Source: Pseudanabaena sp. PCC 6802
Lineage (GTDB): Bacteria; Cyanobacteriota; Cyanobacteriia; Pseudanabaenales; Pseudanabaenaceae
DNA: 64,000 nucleotides
Direction: 5' to 3'
NCBI RefSeq assembly: GCF_000332175.1
Contig: NZ_KB235914.1
Span: 1,675,368 to 1,739,367 of the forward strand
Positions 43,111 to 51,265 of this stretch are shown piece after piece. Made by a program: the position numbers and the translations under genes. The notes beneath the pieces are model-generated. The model was not told the origin of the DNA. It did no database searches and saw nothing but the letters and a program-made list of their open reading frames with translations. Position 1 is the first letter of the stretch; each line of letters opens with the position of its first letter.

Positions 43111-44283
43111 ATGGAAAGAAAAGTCAGTTCCTGGAACGAAATAGCGGGTGACTTCGCCCAAAGTTGGGCTGACACTGGAACTCAGATGTGGAAAAACTGG
43201 TTCGATCTCGTAGGCTTAGCGCCAAATTCGCCACCAGTTGCCGATCGCCAGCTAGAATTTCCGTATTTTGCCCAGCGATTTACCGAGCATCAGGAACTAT
43301 TTGCCCGCTGGCTCAAATTGTCGTTCGATGCCTGGATGGATATCTTTCCTCAAGTGTCAGCGGGTGAAGGCTGGCAACAAGTTTTGAAAAAGTATACAGA
43401 ACAGATCCGCCATCAGTTTGACGATTTCTTTGGCAGCACCTTGGCAGCCAGTCAAGATACAGCCCAGTTGTGGCAGCTTTACATGCAAGAAACGCAAAAG
43501 TTTAATCAACTGTGGACAAATGCGATCGCCTCCTCGATAAAACCGATGAGCCAAACGGTAACGGGAACTAGCGCCCCCTGGATCGAACTGAACAATCTTT
43601 ATTGGAACTTGTTATACGAGGAAACTTTTGGCAGTTTGATGCAGAGTCCGATTCTGGGGCCGACTCGCGAGTTGAATGGTAAATTACTCAGGGCATTTGA
43701 TGCTTGGACAGTTCTTTACCGAACCAGCATGGACTATCAGGTGGTATTGGGTAACGTCCAGGTGCGATCGCTCGAAGCCCTAATGCAGGAGTTAGTCTCC
43801 TTAGCCGAAAAAGGTGAAAAAGTTGATGGTTGGCGAGAGTTTCAGCAGATCTGGAGTCGCGTGGCTGATGATGTATTTGCGGCTGAATTCTGCGACGATC
43901 GCAACCTCAAAGTGCGCGGCAAGTTCCTCAATGCCCTCAATACCTACAGGATCTATCAGCAAGAACTGATGGAATTGGGCATGAAAATGATGAATATGCC
44001 CGTCCGCAGCGAAGTTGATGAAATGCACAAAAGCATCTACGAGTTGCGTAAGGAGGTAAAAGCTCTGAAAAAGGCCCTGGCAAAATATGAAGATGAAGCG
44101 CAGGCATCAACAGCTAGGCAGGAGCGATCTGCAACCGCAGATAAAACTGATGCAGCGACCCCCCCCGCAGTTCAGCCACCAGAAACTAGCGAGACTGAGG
44201 AATTAGCAACTCCTGAAGCTCCGTCACCAGAAACAGGCGTGCCACATAAGCCCAGAAATAACCGCAAGCATCGAACTAGCTAA
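43111..44283 (+). CDS. phaE: Class III PHA synthase subunit PhaE
   Basis: The 390 residues begin with a helical domain rich in Trp and Gln (SSWNEIAGDFAQSWADTGTQ, MWKNWFDLVGLAP). The conserved box near 315-335 is MNMPVRSEVDEMHKSIYELR, followed by a coiled coil (EVKALKKALAKYEDEAQ). The last 60 residues are Pro/Thr/Ala-rich and disordered. PhaE pairs with PhaC to form the active polymerase. An ATG with GGAGAAAAG upstream starts it. phaC follows by 21 bases. Confidence 0.9.
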   Translation: MERKVSSWNEIAGDFAQSWADTGTQMWKNWFDLVGLAPNSPPVADRQLEFPYFAQRFTEHQELFARWLKLSFDAWMDIFPQVSAGEGWQQVLKKYTEQIRHQFDDFFGSTLAASQDTAQLWQLYMQETQKFNQLWTNAIASSIKPMSQTVTGTSAPWIELNNLYWNLLYEETFGSLMQSPILGPTRELNGKLLRAFDAWTVLYRTSMDYQVVLGNVQVRSLEALMQELVSLAEKGEKVDGWREFQQIWSRVADDVFAAEFCDDRNLKVRGKFLNALNTYRIYQQELMELGMKMMNMPVRSEVDEMHKSIYELRKEVKALKKALAKYEDEAQASTARQERSATADKTDAATPPAVQPPETSETEELATPEAPSPETGVPHKPRNNRKHRTS

Positions 44284-44304
44284 TACCAACTGGAGGAAAT
44301 AGTC

Positions 44305-45402
44305 ATGCTGCCATTTTTTACTCAGATGCGACTGGAAGATTTGACTCACGAGTATACCGAGTTAGCAAAAAAGGTAGTTAAGGGGATCGAAAATTTAAGC
44401 AGCTTGCGAGAGGAAGATATTCAAATTGGTGTCAGCCCCAAAGAAGCTGTCTATCGGGAAGACAAACTAGTGCTATATCGCTTCCAGCCGATGGTAGAGC
44501 AGCCATTGCCGATCCCAGTTTTAATCGTCTACGCTCTGGTCAACCGTCCGTTTATGGTCGATCTCCAGGAGGATCGCTCTTTAGTCGCCAACTTGCTCAA
44601 ACTGGGTGTGGATGTCTACTTAATCGACTGGGGTTATCCCAGTCGCGCCGATCGCTGGCTGACATTGGACGATTACATCAACGGTTATATCAATAACTGC
44701 GTTGATGTTGTCAGAGCCAGACACGGCATGGAAAAAATAAATCTCTTGGGAATTTGTCAAGGAGGAACTTTCAGTCTTTGCTACAGCGCGATCTACCCAG
44801 AAAAGGTCAAAAATGCGATCGTGATGGTGGCTCCAGTCGATTTCCATATTCCTAATGCTCTGTTGAATATGCGGGGAGGTTCCACATTAGGAGCAGAAGC
44901 CCTTGATGTCGATCTGATGGTAAATGCTTTAGGAAACGTTCCTGGCGATTTCCTCAACTTGGAATTTTTAACGCTCAAACCTCAGCAGTTAGGCTTGCAG
45001 AAATATCTTGACTTCCCAGAGATTATGGAGAGCGAAGAAAAGCTGCTGAACTTCATGCGCATGGAAAAGTGGATCTTTGATAGCCCCGATCAAGCAGGTG
45101 AAGCTTACCGTCAGTTTATCAAGGATTTCTATCAAGAAAACAAGCTGATTAAAGGAGAGTTAGAAATCGGCGATCGCCATGTCGATCTGCAAAATGTTCG
45201 GATGCCAATATTGAACGTTTACGCCGAAAAAGATCACCTGGTTCCTCCAGCATCTTCATTGGCGCTGGAGCAACATGTTGGCAGCCAGGACTATACAGCC
45301 TGCTCGTTCCCCGTAGGACATATTGGGATGTATGTCAGCGGTAAGGTGCAGCGAGATTTACCGCCAACAATTGTTAATTGGTTGCAGTCGAGAATTAACT
45401 GA
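44305..45402 (+). CDS. phaC: Class III PHA synthase subunit PhaC
   Basis: The 365 residues are an alpha/beta hydrolase. The lipase-like box is GICQGG at 149-154 with Cys151 as nucleophile. Asp in YAEKDHLVPP and His in FPVGHIGMYVSG complete the triad. VYLIDWGYPSRADRWLTLDD is typical of PHA synthases. It polymerises (R)-3-hydroxybutyryl-CoA on granules with PhaE. GGAGG lies a few bases before the ATG. The order phaA-B-E-C matches other cyanobacteria in content, though Synechocystis has the two pairs apart. Confidence 0.95.
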   Translation: MLPFFTQMRLEDLTHEYTELAKKVVKGIENLSSLREEDIQIGVSPKEAVYREDKLVLYRFQPMVEQPLPIPVLIVYALVNRPFMVDLQEDRSLVANLLKLGVDVYLIDWGYPSRADRWLTLDDYINGYINNCVDVVRARHGMEKINLLGICQGGTFSLCYSAIYPEKVKNAIVMVAPVDFHIPNALLNMRGGSTLGAEALDVDLMVNALGNVPGDFLNLEFLTLKPQQLGLQKYLDFPEIMESEEKLLNFMRMEKWIFDSPDQAGEAYRQFIKDFYQENKLIKGELEIGDRHVDLQNVRMPILNVYAEKDHLVPPASSLALEQHVGSQDYTACSFPVGHIGMYVSGKVQRDLPPTIVNWLQSRIN

Positions 45403-45560
45403 CTAACTCACCTTACGCGGAAGGTTCCGAAACCCTCACCCCTAACCCCTCTCCCTCAGGGAGAGGGGAATAAAACCAGAGCGGGGGCTACGCCCCTGCG
45501 ACCCTTATGTATAAAAGGTACGTACAGGTTAAAGAAGATAAGGATTCCGCGTAACATCAG
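45402..45560. repeat. Family C repeat, copy 2
   Basis: It opens ACTAACTCACCTTACGCGGA at the phaC stop and ends GGATTCCGCGTAACATCAG. The ends are inverted over TTACGCGGAA. The interior has CCCCTCTCCCTCAGGGAGAG and CTTATGTATAAAAGGTACGT. It may supply the phaC terminator. Confidence 0.7.
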
Positions 45561-45567
45561 ATGATAA

Positions 45568-45680
45568 TATAGCGATTTTCACTTGAGAACAGGTTTTATT
45601 TTTTGGGTGAAGGGGTGGAACCCCTTCTTGGGGGCGTTGCCCCCAAACCCCCTTCTCGTTTTCATCTGAAAACCGCAATA
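45568..45680. repeat. Family B palindromic repeat, copy 4
   Basis: It begins TATAGCGATTTTCACTTGAG and ends TCTGAAAACCGCAATA, with GGGGGCGTTGCCCCC in the middle. It lies directly behind family C copy 2. Bases 45713-45760 form another hairpin (AAATGCACCATTT and AAATGGTGCATTT), which may be the phasin terminator region. Confidence 0.7.
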
Positions 45681-45712
45681 CCAATCTTGTTCTCTTCTCC
45701 TGCAACAGATAA

Positions 45713-45756
45713 ATGCACCATTTGCCCCGCTCTTCGGGCGTAAATGGTGCATTTCA
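45713..45756. terminator. Long hairpin between phaC and the phasin gene
   Basis: AAATGCACCATTTGCCCC and the later GGTGCATTT with GCGTAAATGGTGCATTT form a strong stem (AAATGCACCATTT pairs with AAATGGTGCATTT). It sits 50 bases after the phasin stop on the minus strand, so it may end transcription of both converging units. No clear T-run is seen. Confidence 0.4.
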
Positions 45757-45804
45757 CAGTGTGAGGAAAACATTGGCTTGCGATCTAGGGAGATCGCTTT
45801 CTCT

Positions 45805-46089
45805 TTAAGCGACATTAGCAGGGGTTTTCTCTGCCGATTTAGTTCGCATCGTCTCAAAGTAGTCAGCCCAAAACTGTTTTTGCGATTCAATTATCGTTTG
45901 AGTTGTTTTCTCCTGGACTTCGAGGTAAGTTTTGACTGCTTCCTCTTGAAGCTTCAAAGCTTTCTCAAAATTCTCTGAGAAATTCAACTCTTTTTTCCCA
46001 TTTGGTAAACTTTCGATCCACGTGTCTACCAATTTTTTCTGCCACTCGCGCAATTGCTGTTGGTACTCGTCAAAAAACTTGGTATCCAT
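45805..46089 (-). CDS. phaP: Phasin (PHA granule surface protein)
   Basis: The 94 residues are helical throughout: DEYQQQLREWQKKLVDTWIE, FEKALKLQEEAVKTYLEV, then QEKTTQTIIESQKQFWADYF. This amphipathic repeat with Q/E/A-rich heptads matches the small cyanobacterial phasin described in Synechocystis (ssl2501, about 106 residues). Phasins coat the polyhydroxybutyrate granule and control its number and size. It converges on phaC. Confidence 0.85.
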   Translation of the reverse strand: MDTKFFDEYQQQLREWQKKLVDTWIESLPNGKKELNFSENFEKALKLQEEAVKTYLEVQEKTTQTIIESQKQFWADYFETMRTKSAEKTPANVA

Positions 46090-46256
46090 TGAAATTGACC
46101 GCTAGATACTCCATCTTATTGGAGGTGGAGAGGAAGCAGGGCGGAATGTGCCACTTCCTAATTGACTCTACTTTTCTCGTAATTATTATAATCGCTTTTT
46201 CGCTGAGAAAAAATAAAATTTTAAAATCTTTATAGCGATTCTAGTTTTTATTAAAA

Positions 46257-46407
46257 ACTCACCCTATGCGGAAGATCCTGAAACCCTCGCTCCTGAACCA
46301 TTGCTTTCAGCGAGAAGGAAAACCAGGAAGGAGCTGCACATCTGCGATCCTTATGTATAAAGGTACATACAGATTAAAAGAGATAATGATTCCGCATAAC
46401 ATCAGTT
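46257..46407. repeat. Family C repeat, copy 3
   Basis: It opens AACTCACCCTATGCGGAAGA and ends ATTCCGCATAACATCAGTT. The conserved interior CTTATGTATAAAGGTACATA matches copy 2. The terminal base pairs changed on both sides (TACGCGG to TATGCGG, CCGCGTA to CCGCATA), which keeps the ends complementary. Confidence 0.7.
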
Positions 46408-46536
46408 AAAACCATAACCTTAGAAAAGTTATGGTTTTATGACAATTAATTTCCTCAAGCAACTGATACCAAATCCTGTTTAGTTACTCTTTTTACTTGA
46501 AGTCTGCGAAGGCTGACTTTGCTTGTGTAGCCGCGA

Positions 46537-46872
46537 CTATCTTGGCACTTGGGCAGGTACTTTGGTCGTGCTGACAACTTCGTAGAATGTGGTTTTGGGT
46601 GCTTTGACAAATAAATAAGACATCCGATCGAGAATGGCTTGATGAGCCGCATTGTGATTGGCTTCCATATCTCCCATGCTTTCCCAAAAAATGACGGCAA
46701 TTCCTCGATCGGTTCCGGGTTCCTGCAACAGATAAGCTCCTTGAAAGCCTTGAGAGTAAGTCGATACAGCTTGTTCGTAAAGCTGCTTGGCTTCCTCAAA
46801 TTTGCCTGGTTTAAATTCGCCGATCGCCACGTAAGCGAATTGGTGTCTGAGAAAATCTAAAAATTCTGCCAT
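46537..46872 (-). CDS. ABM-type dimeric alpha-beta barrel protein
   Basis: The 111 residues include FAYVAIGEFKPGKFEEAKQL, then GAYLLQEPGTDRGIAVIFWE and MEANHNAAHQAILDRMS. This beta-alpha-beta-beta layout with a W-E at the end of the third strand is that of antibiotic biosynthesis monooxygenase (ABM) domains. They bind small organic or heme-like ligands; activity cannot be told. It lies upstream of the phasin gene on the same strand, 450 bases away. Confidence 0.75.
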   Translation of the reverse strand: MAEFLDFLRHQFAYVAIGEFKPGKFEEAKQLYEQAVSTYSQGFQGAYLLQEPGTDRGIAVIFWESMGDMEANHNAAHQAILDRMSYLFVKAPKTTFYEVVSTTKVPAQVPR

Positions 46873-47020
46873 GGTTCTATCAACCTCCCAATTGCTAATT
46901 TAGGAGCTGTCAAACTCATGTGTAGTTAAGGTCGAATCGCCCCTACTAACAATTGCTTTACTATTCCATTATGATACCACGTGGCTCATCTATTGCGATG
47001 CCCCATAACTAATTAACATT

Positions 47021-47126
47021 TATGGCAGGTTTCAGATTGGAAAGAGTAGGGGGGCAACGCTCCTAAGAAGGGGTTCCCCCCCTTCACCCCAAAAATAAAA
47101 CCCGTTCTCAAGTGAAAATCGCTACA
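47021..47126. repeat. Family B palindromic repeat, copy 5 (eroded)
   Basis: The left end is worn (GGTTTCAGATTGGAAAGAG) while the right end is intact (GTTCTCAAGTGAAAATCGCTA). GGGGTTCCCCCCTTCACCCC lies inside. The gap from 46873 to 47020 shows nothing else. The bases after it form the leader of the LtrA gene. Confidence 0.65.
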
Positions 47127-47252
47127 GCACTTGCGATCGCAGTATTCCTCATTAAGCTCGTAATCTGCTATGTTTTTGATACTCTCCATCACCGGCGGGT
47201 GATGTATTTCACAAAACTTGGAAAAACTAAGAGTAAAAATAAGCAGGTAATC

Positions 47253-48431
47253 ATGGCAAAGCGTCAATTGTGGCAAAAGCCGCAACTGCGAACCGATGAG
47301 GAACAGCATATACATCGCAAAGTAACCTGGTTAGAGTTATTTTTCGATCTAATTTTCGTTGTTGTTGTGGCGGAGCTGTCGCACTATCTAGCCAAACATG
47401 TATCCCTCGATGGTGTGGGCAGTTTTATCCTTCTTTTTTTGCCAGTATGGTGGGTTTGGATTGGCGCTACCTACTACAACGAGCGCTTTGAAACCGAGGG
47501 TTTAGAAAATCGCATTTTTACCTTCTTGCAAATTTTAGGTGCGGCGAGTCTGGCCATCTTTACCCATGATGGTTTGGGTAAGACTTCAGTCGGGTTTGCC
47601 CTATCCTATGTCCTATCGCGATCCATCGTGACCTACTTGTGGGTGCGCGGTGGCTATCACGATCGCCGCTTTTTACCAACTGCCAAACGATTTGGCCTAT
47701 GTTTTAGCATTTCCATCGCCTGCTTTATTCTGTCCGTATTCGTATCGCCACCCCAAAGATTCGTACTCTGGGGCATAGGATTGCTGCTCGATATCAGCGC
47801 TCCTTTGTTTGCCTATAGGCATCAGGCGCAATTACCTAAATTTAGCTCCTCCAAACTGCCAGAAAGATTTGGTTTGTTTTTGATTATCGTTCTGGGCGAA
47901 TCTGTAGTGGCAGTGGTGCAGGGACTGGCGGCCAAACCAGAACTTTCGCCGCAGGCGGCTGGTACGGGAGTTTTGGCAATGGCGATAGCGTTTGGCATGT
48001 GGTGGATCTACTTCGATTTCGTGGCGCGGCGATCGCCTAAGTCCGGTATTTTCTGGGCTTATGCCTGGGCTTACCTGCACATGCCTTTAGTTATGGCGGT
48101 AACGGCAACGGGTGCGGGCATTCTCAATGTCATTGCGAGCGAACAGGCTGGACTGCCCGATCCCGCCAGGATGTTAATTTCGGGTTCTGTGGCGATCTCG
48201 CTGACCGTAATTGCAATGCTGGAAAATACTCTACATCGCGAAGCCGACGAGCCAACGCATCCGCACTTGAGTCCTGCTTTAAAATTAATTGCCGCTGCGG
48301 GCGCTGTAGGTTTGGGCATATGGGGGACGGGATTGGGCGCGATCGCGCTACTCGCCTTGCTATTTGGCTTGCTGGCAATCCAAATGGTTTATGGTTTGAT
48401 TGTCTGGTTCAACATGGAGTTAGACGGATAG
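47253..48431 (+). CDS. Low temperature requirement A (LtrA) family membrane protein
   Basis: I chose ATG 47253 (392 residues); the longer frame from 47112 begins inside a repeat. RKVTWLELFFDLIFVVVVAE is the LtrA signature and is followed by about ten further hydrophobic segments. The later ERFGLFLIIVLGESVVAVVQ is the second conserved motif, placing a Glu in a membrane helix. The family takes its name from a cold-growth gene in Listeria; the transported substance is unknown. AAGCAGGTAATC precedes the start. Confidence 0.88.
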   Translation: MAKRQLWQKPQLRTDEEQHIHRKVTWLELFFDLIFVVVVAELSHYLAKHVSLDGVGSFILLFLPVWWVWIGATYYNERFETEGLENRIFTFLQILGAASLAIFTHDGLGKTSVGFALSYVLSRSIVTYLWVRGGYHDRRFLPTAKRFGLCFSISIACFILSVFVSPPQRFVLWGIGLLLDISAPLFAYRHQAQLPKFSSSKLPERFGLFLIIVLGESVVAVVQGLAAKPELSPQAAGTGVLAMAIAFGMWWIYFDFVARRSPKSGIFWAYAWAYLHMPLVMAVTATGAGILNVIASEQAGLPDPARMLISGSVAISLTVIAMLENTLHREADEPTHPHLSPALKLIAAAGAVGLGIWGTGLGAIALLALLFGLLAIQMVYGLIVWFNMELDG

Positions 48432-48441
48432 AGCAAATCCC

Positions 48442-49032
48442 TTATGCTTCAGCAGAAGATTTTTGGGAGAGCATTTTTGCTGCCACGATCCCGCCGATGA
48501 AGCCAAATAAATGTCCTTCCCAGGAAACACCCGCTCGCTGTGGCAAAACGCCCCAAATGACACCGCCGTACATAACCGCCACGAGTATTGCCAGAAATAT
48601 AGCGATCGGTTTGCGCTCAAAGTAGCCGCGAAATAGCAAATATCCCAAATAGCCGTAGATCGTGCCGCTAGCCCCTACATGAATGGAGTAGGGGTTGCCA
48701 ATCAGCCAGGTGCCCAGGCCACTGATAAACGCGCCAATAATCGAAACTGTAAAAAAGTCGCTGATACTGCGCAGCATCACCAGCCAACCCAACACCAAAA
48801 ACGGTACCGTGTTGGCGGCGACATGGGGAAAGCTACCGTGCAGGAATGGTGCGAATAGAATACCGACTAAACCGTCCAGATTGCGAGGGCGAATACCAAA
48901 GCGATCGAGATTACCCCTAAAGACTATGTAGTCAACTATTTCAATAATCCAAATAATAGCGACGAAGCCGCCCAATATCTTAGCTTGGTCTTTGAGATTG
49001 CGCCCCAAAGATCTCAGGTTGTCCTGACTCAT
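48442..49032 (-). CDS. Rhomboid family serine protease
   Basis: The 196 residues have six membrane segments. The first conserved motif is GSFPHVAANTVPFLVLGW (the H-x-x-x-N pair), the nucleophile is in VGASGTIYGYLGYLL (GASG Ser), and the catalytic His is in WEGHLFGFIGG. It cuts membrane proteins within the bilayer; targets are unknown. The gene converges on LtrA with 10 bases between the stops. Confidence 0.93.
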   Translation of the reverse strand: MSQDNLRSLGRNLKDQAKILGGFVAIIWIIEIVDYIVFRGNLDRFGIRPRNLDGLVGILFAPFLHGSFPHVAANTVPFLVLGWLVMLRSISDFFTVSIIGAFISGLGTWLIGNPYSIHVGASGTIYGYLGYLLFRGYFERKPIAIFLAILVAVMYGGVIWGVLPQRAGVSWEGHLFGFIGGIVAAKMLSQKSSAEA

Positions 49033-49100
49033 TCACCCTGCTCCATTTGTGTTGATATTCTGTATTGATATTGAGCGCTTGCCGAACACAAAGCTACTTT

Positions 49101-49250
49101 TATAGCTATAGTCAACAGGCTTAGGACGGGGTGCAGGGGTGAAACACGGCAGTGGCTCTAGGGGGAAACCCCCAAGACCGCCCTGCCTCCCCTGCGTGGG
49201 GGTGCAGCCCCCACACCCCCTGTCCTAACAGATCTGTAGCTATAGCTATA
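49101..49250. repeat. Family A palindromic repeat, copy 3 (long form)
   Basis: It begins TATAGCTATAGTCAACAGGC and ends AGATCTGTAGCTATAGCTATA. It is nearly the reverse complement of copy 1 along its whole length, optional module included. It lies between the rhomboid promoter region and tRNA-Glu. The stretch 49251-49344 carries only the tRNA trailer. Confidence 0.75.
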
Positions 49251-49344
49251 CTAGTTTAAGCGATCGCTAAGCCTTAGGACGGTGGGTAGAGGGAAAGGAA
49301 CCCCAAATAGCACAAAACCAACCTTATATAGGTTGGCTCATATA

Positions 49345-49417
49345 TACCCCCAGGGGAATTCGAATCCCCGTCGCCTCCGTGAAAGGGAGGTGTCCTAGGC
49401 CTCTAGACGATGGGGGC
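49345..49417 (-). tRNA. trnE-UUC: tRNA-Glu (anticodon TTC)
   Basis: The minus strand gives a 73-base cloverleaf. The acceptor arm is GCCCCCA with TGGGGGT plus A. The anticodon loop reads CTTTCAC with anticodon TTC in a CCTCC/GGAGG stem. The T arm is CGGGG, TTCGAAT, CCCCT-like pairing. CCA is not encoded. Besides translation, cyanobacterial tRNA-Glu feeds tetrapyrrole synthesis. Confidence 0.97.
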
Positions 49418-49632
49418 TTGCTTCCATTGCCTGATTGGCTTAACTAGAGTATCTAATAATGAATGGGTTTGTCAACTTTTATCTACAATTTTCTCTCAAT
49501 TTTCTTTAGGGCTTATTAAGGCTCGCGCAGTTCAATGCTGAAACCATTTATCCACATCGGCTTTGCCTTCCTGTAAGGGTAGGGTAGGGGGGTGGCGGAT
49601 CCAATTTGCTCGGGCGTACGATCCAATAATTT

Positions 49633-50061
49633 TCACGGACGAGGTCTGATGCCATAGTGGCAGTAGCGCCAGTAGTCGTGCAGGATTTGGGCGTGATCGA
49701 AGCACAGCGGGGTGGGGAGTTCCCAAGCTGCAAACAAGCCCAGATTTTTGGCATCGTCAGCAGCTTTGGGCGTGCCTGTTGCTTCGGCAAGGAATACGGT
49801 GCTGACTGTATGTTGCCTGGGATCGCGAGCGGGGTTGGAGTAGACGTAGAAAAGCTCGATTAAATCTACCTGCAAACTGGTTTCTTCTTCCGCTTCGCGT
49901 TTGGCGGCTGCTTCTATGGTTTCGCCATAATCGACAAAGCCACCTGGAATTGCCCATCCATACGGTTCGTTACGACGCTCGATCAGGACTATGGGGCGGT
50001 TGGGTAGATTTGCGATCGCAATGATAATATCTACCGTAGGCACGGGGTTGCGATAGGGCAC
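49633..50061 (-). CDS. Nudix hydrolase
   Basis: The 142 residues contain the full Nudix box, [20 protein letters not shown] followed by ETSLQVDL, at about residues 40-67. Upstream [19 protein letters not shown] is the usual strand leading into it. It hydrolyses a nucleoside diphosphate linked to another group; size and sequence suggest an ADP-ribose or oxidised-nucleotide enzyme, without proof. It is monocistronic. Confidence 0.92.
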   Translation of the reverse strand: MPYRNPVPTVDIIIAIANLPNRPIVLIERRNEPYGWAIPGGFVDYGETIEAAAKREAEEETSLQVDLIELFYVYSNPARDPRQHTVSTVFLAEATGTPKAADDAKNLGLFAAWELPTPLCFDHAQILHDYWRYCHYGIRPRP

Positions 50062-50279
50062 GAGTTTGACAGGATAATTAAAAAGTAGTTAAGAAGTATA
50101 AGTATATAGAGAAATGTCAATGGCACGTAGCCCCAGTTACAAAATGCCCTATTGATATTGGTTATGATAATTACCACATATTTAAGAATTAAAAGCGTGT
50201 AGCTATAGGCTAATCGCTTGGGTTTAGATTGCTATATCGATCCAACTTTATTAGGACTTACGCATTGAATGCTGAAATT

Positions 50280-50356
50280 CAAGATCCCCCCTGGCCCCCC
50301 TTAAAAAGGGAAAAATCCAAAAGCCCCCTTTTTAAGGGGGTTGGGGGATCTGTATT
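50280..50356. repeat. Dispersed hairpin before the OmpR regulator
   Basis: AGATCCCCCCTGGCCCCCCT and the later AGGGGGTTGGGGGATCT are inverted arms, with an inner CCCCTTTTTAAGGGG-type pair. It is a common cyanobacterial intergenic repeat type and the main content of the 50062-50419 gap. Confidence 0.6.
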
Positions 50357-50419
50357 TGGGTAAGTCGTGTTTATCTAACCTTGTTATTAGTCTTCTGGTT
50401 GGTTTAATTACTTCAGCAC

Positions 50420-51262
50420 TTGTTTGAGCAATATTCAACTCCAGAGGAGCGAACGATTTTGATTCCTATCAGTACTATTCAAATTGTCGAGGGTAACCCT
50501 AATCTTGGCTCGTTATTGGGATGGCACCTGCAACAGGCAGGCTATTCAGTGTGTCAGGCTACAAGCGTTCAACAAGCAAAGAGCACTTTTCAGAAGCAGC
50601 AACCTCATTTAATTGTCTTGGACACGGAACTTCCAGATGGCGATGGCATTGAACTGTGCAAGTGGTTGCATTGGCAAAAGAGAGCGTTAATATTTTTAAT
50701 TTCATCCCGTACGTCTGAGGGAGATATAGTGGCGGGTTTGAAAGCAGGTGCAGACGACTACCTCACTAAGCCATTTGGCATTCACGAATTTCTGGCTAGA
50801 GTAGAAGCTTTGACAAGGCGTTTGAACAGCACTATCCCACCTGCTCTGCTCGATTACGGCCAATTGAAAATTGATTTGGTGCAGCGGCAAGTACTCTTCA
50901 AAGGTCATATTATCGACCTGACACCGCAGGAGTTTAGCCTTCTATATGTCCTGGCACAGGCAGCAGGAGCGCCAATCAGCCGCTCTGATCTACTTCAGAG
51001 AGCTTGGCCGGATGAAATTAACAACCCGCGTACCGTCGATTCCCACATTTTGTCGCTGCGCAAGAAGATCGAACTCGACCCCCAGCAGCCCAGCTTAATT
51101 AAAACCGTTCGCAATGTCGGTTACCGCTTTAATATGGAAGTCCTGACGCGATCGCAGGCACGCTCTAGCGGTAATATCTCCAAAAAAGCTAGCAATCAAA
51201 TCGTTGCCTCCCCCTCCAGTCGGGATGGCGAGAGAGTTAAGGCGCAATACGCGCGAAACTAA
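50420..51262 (+). CDS. OmpR-type response regulator with altered acidic pocket
   Basis: The 280 residues (TTG start 50420, uncertain) have a receiver domain whose first strand ends IQIVEGNPNL where family members have V-E-D-D. The phosphorylation site is LIVLDTELPDGDG and the Lys is in DDYLTKPFG. The winged helix has DLTPQEFSLLYVLAQAAG and TVDSHILSLRKKI then VRNVGYRFN. Loss of one or both Mg2+-binding acids suggests weak or absent phosphorylation. A 40-residue basic tail follows. Confidence 0.88.
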   Translation: MFEQYSTPEERTILIPISTIQIVEGNPNLGSLLGWHLQQAGYSVCQATSVQQAKSTFQKQQPHLIVLDTELPDGDGIELCKWLHWQKRALIFLISSRTSEGDIVAGLKAGADDYLTKPFGIHEFLARVEALTRRLNSTIPPALLDYGQLKIDLVQRQVLFKGHIIDLTPQEFSLLYVLAQAAGAPISRSDLLQRAWPDEINNPRTVDSHILSLRKKIELDPQQPSLIKTVRNVGYRFNMEVLTRSQARSSGNISKKASNQIVASPSSRDGERVKAQYARN

Positions 51263-51265
51263 GAG

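Noticed and set aside
45579-45890. Open frames running through the GC-rich repeats (for example around 28924, 33585, 35662, 45579)
   Set aside because: They follow the repeat sequence, differ between copies and lack ribosome sites or family resemblance.
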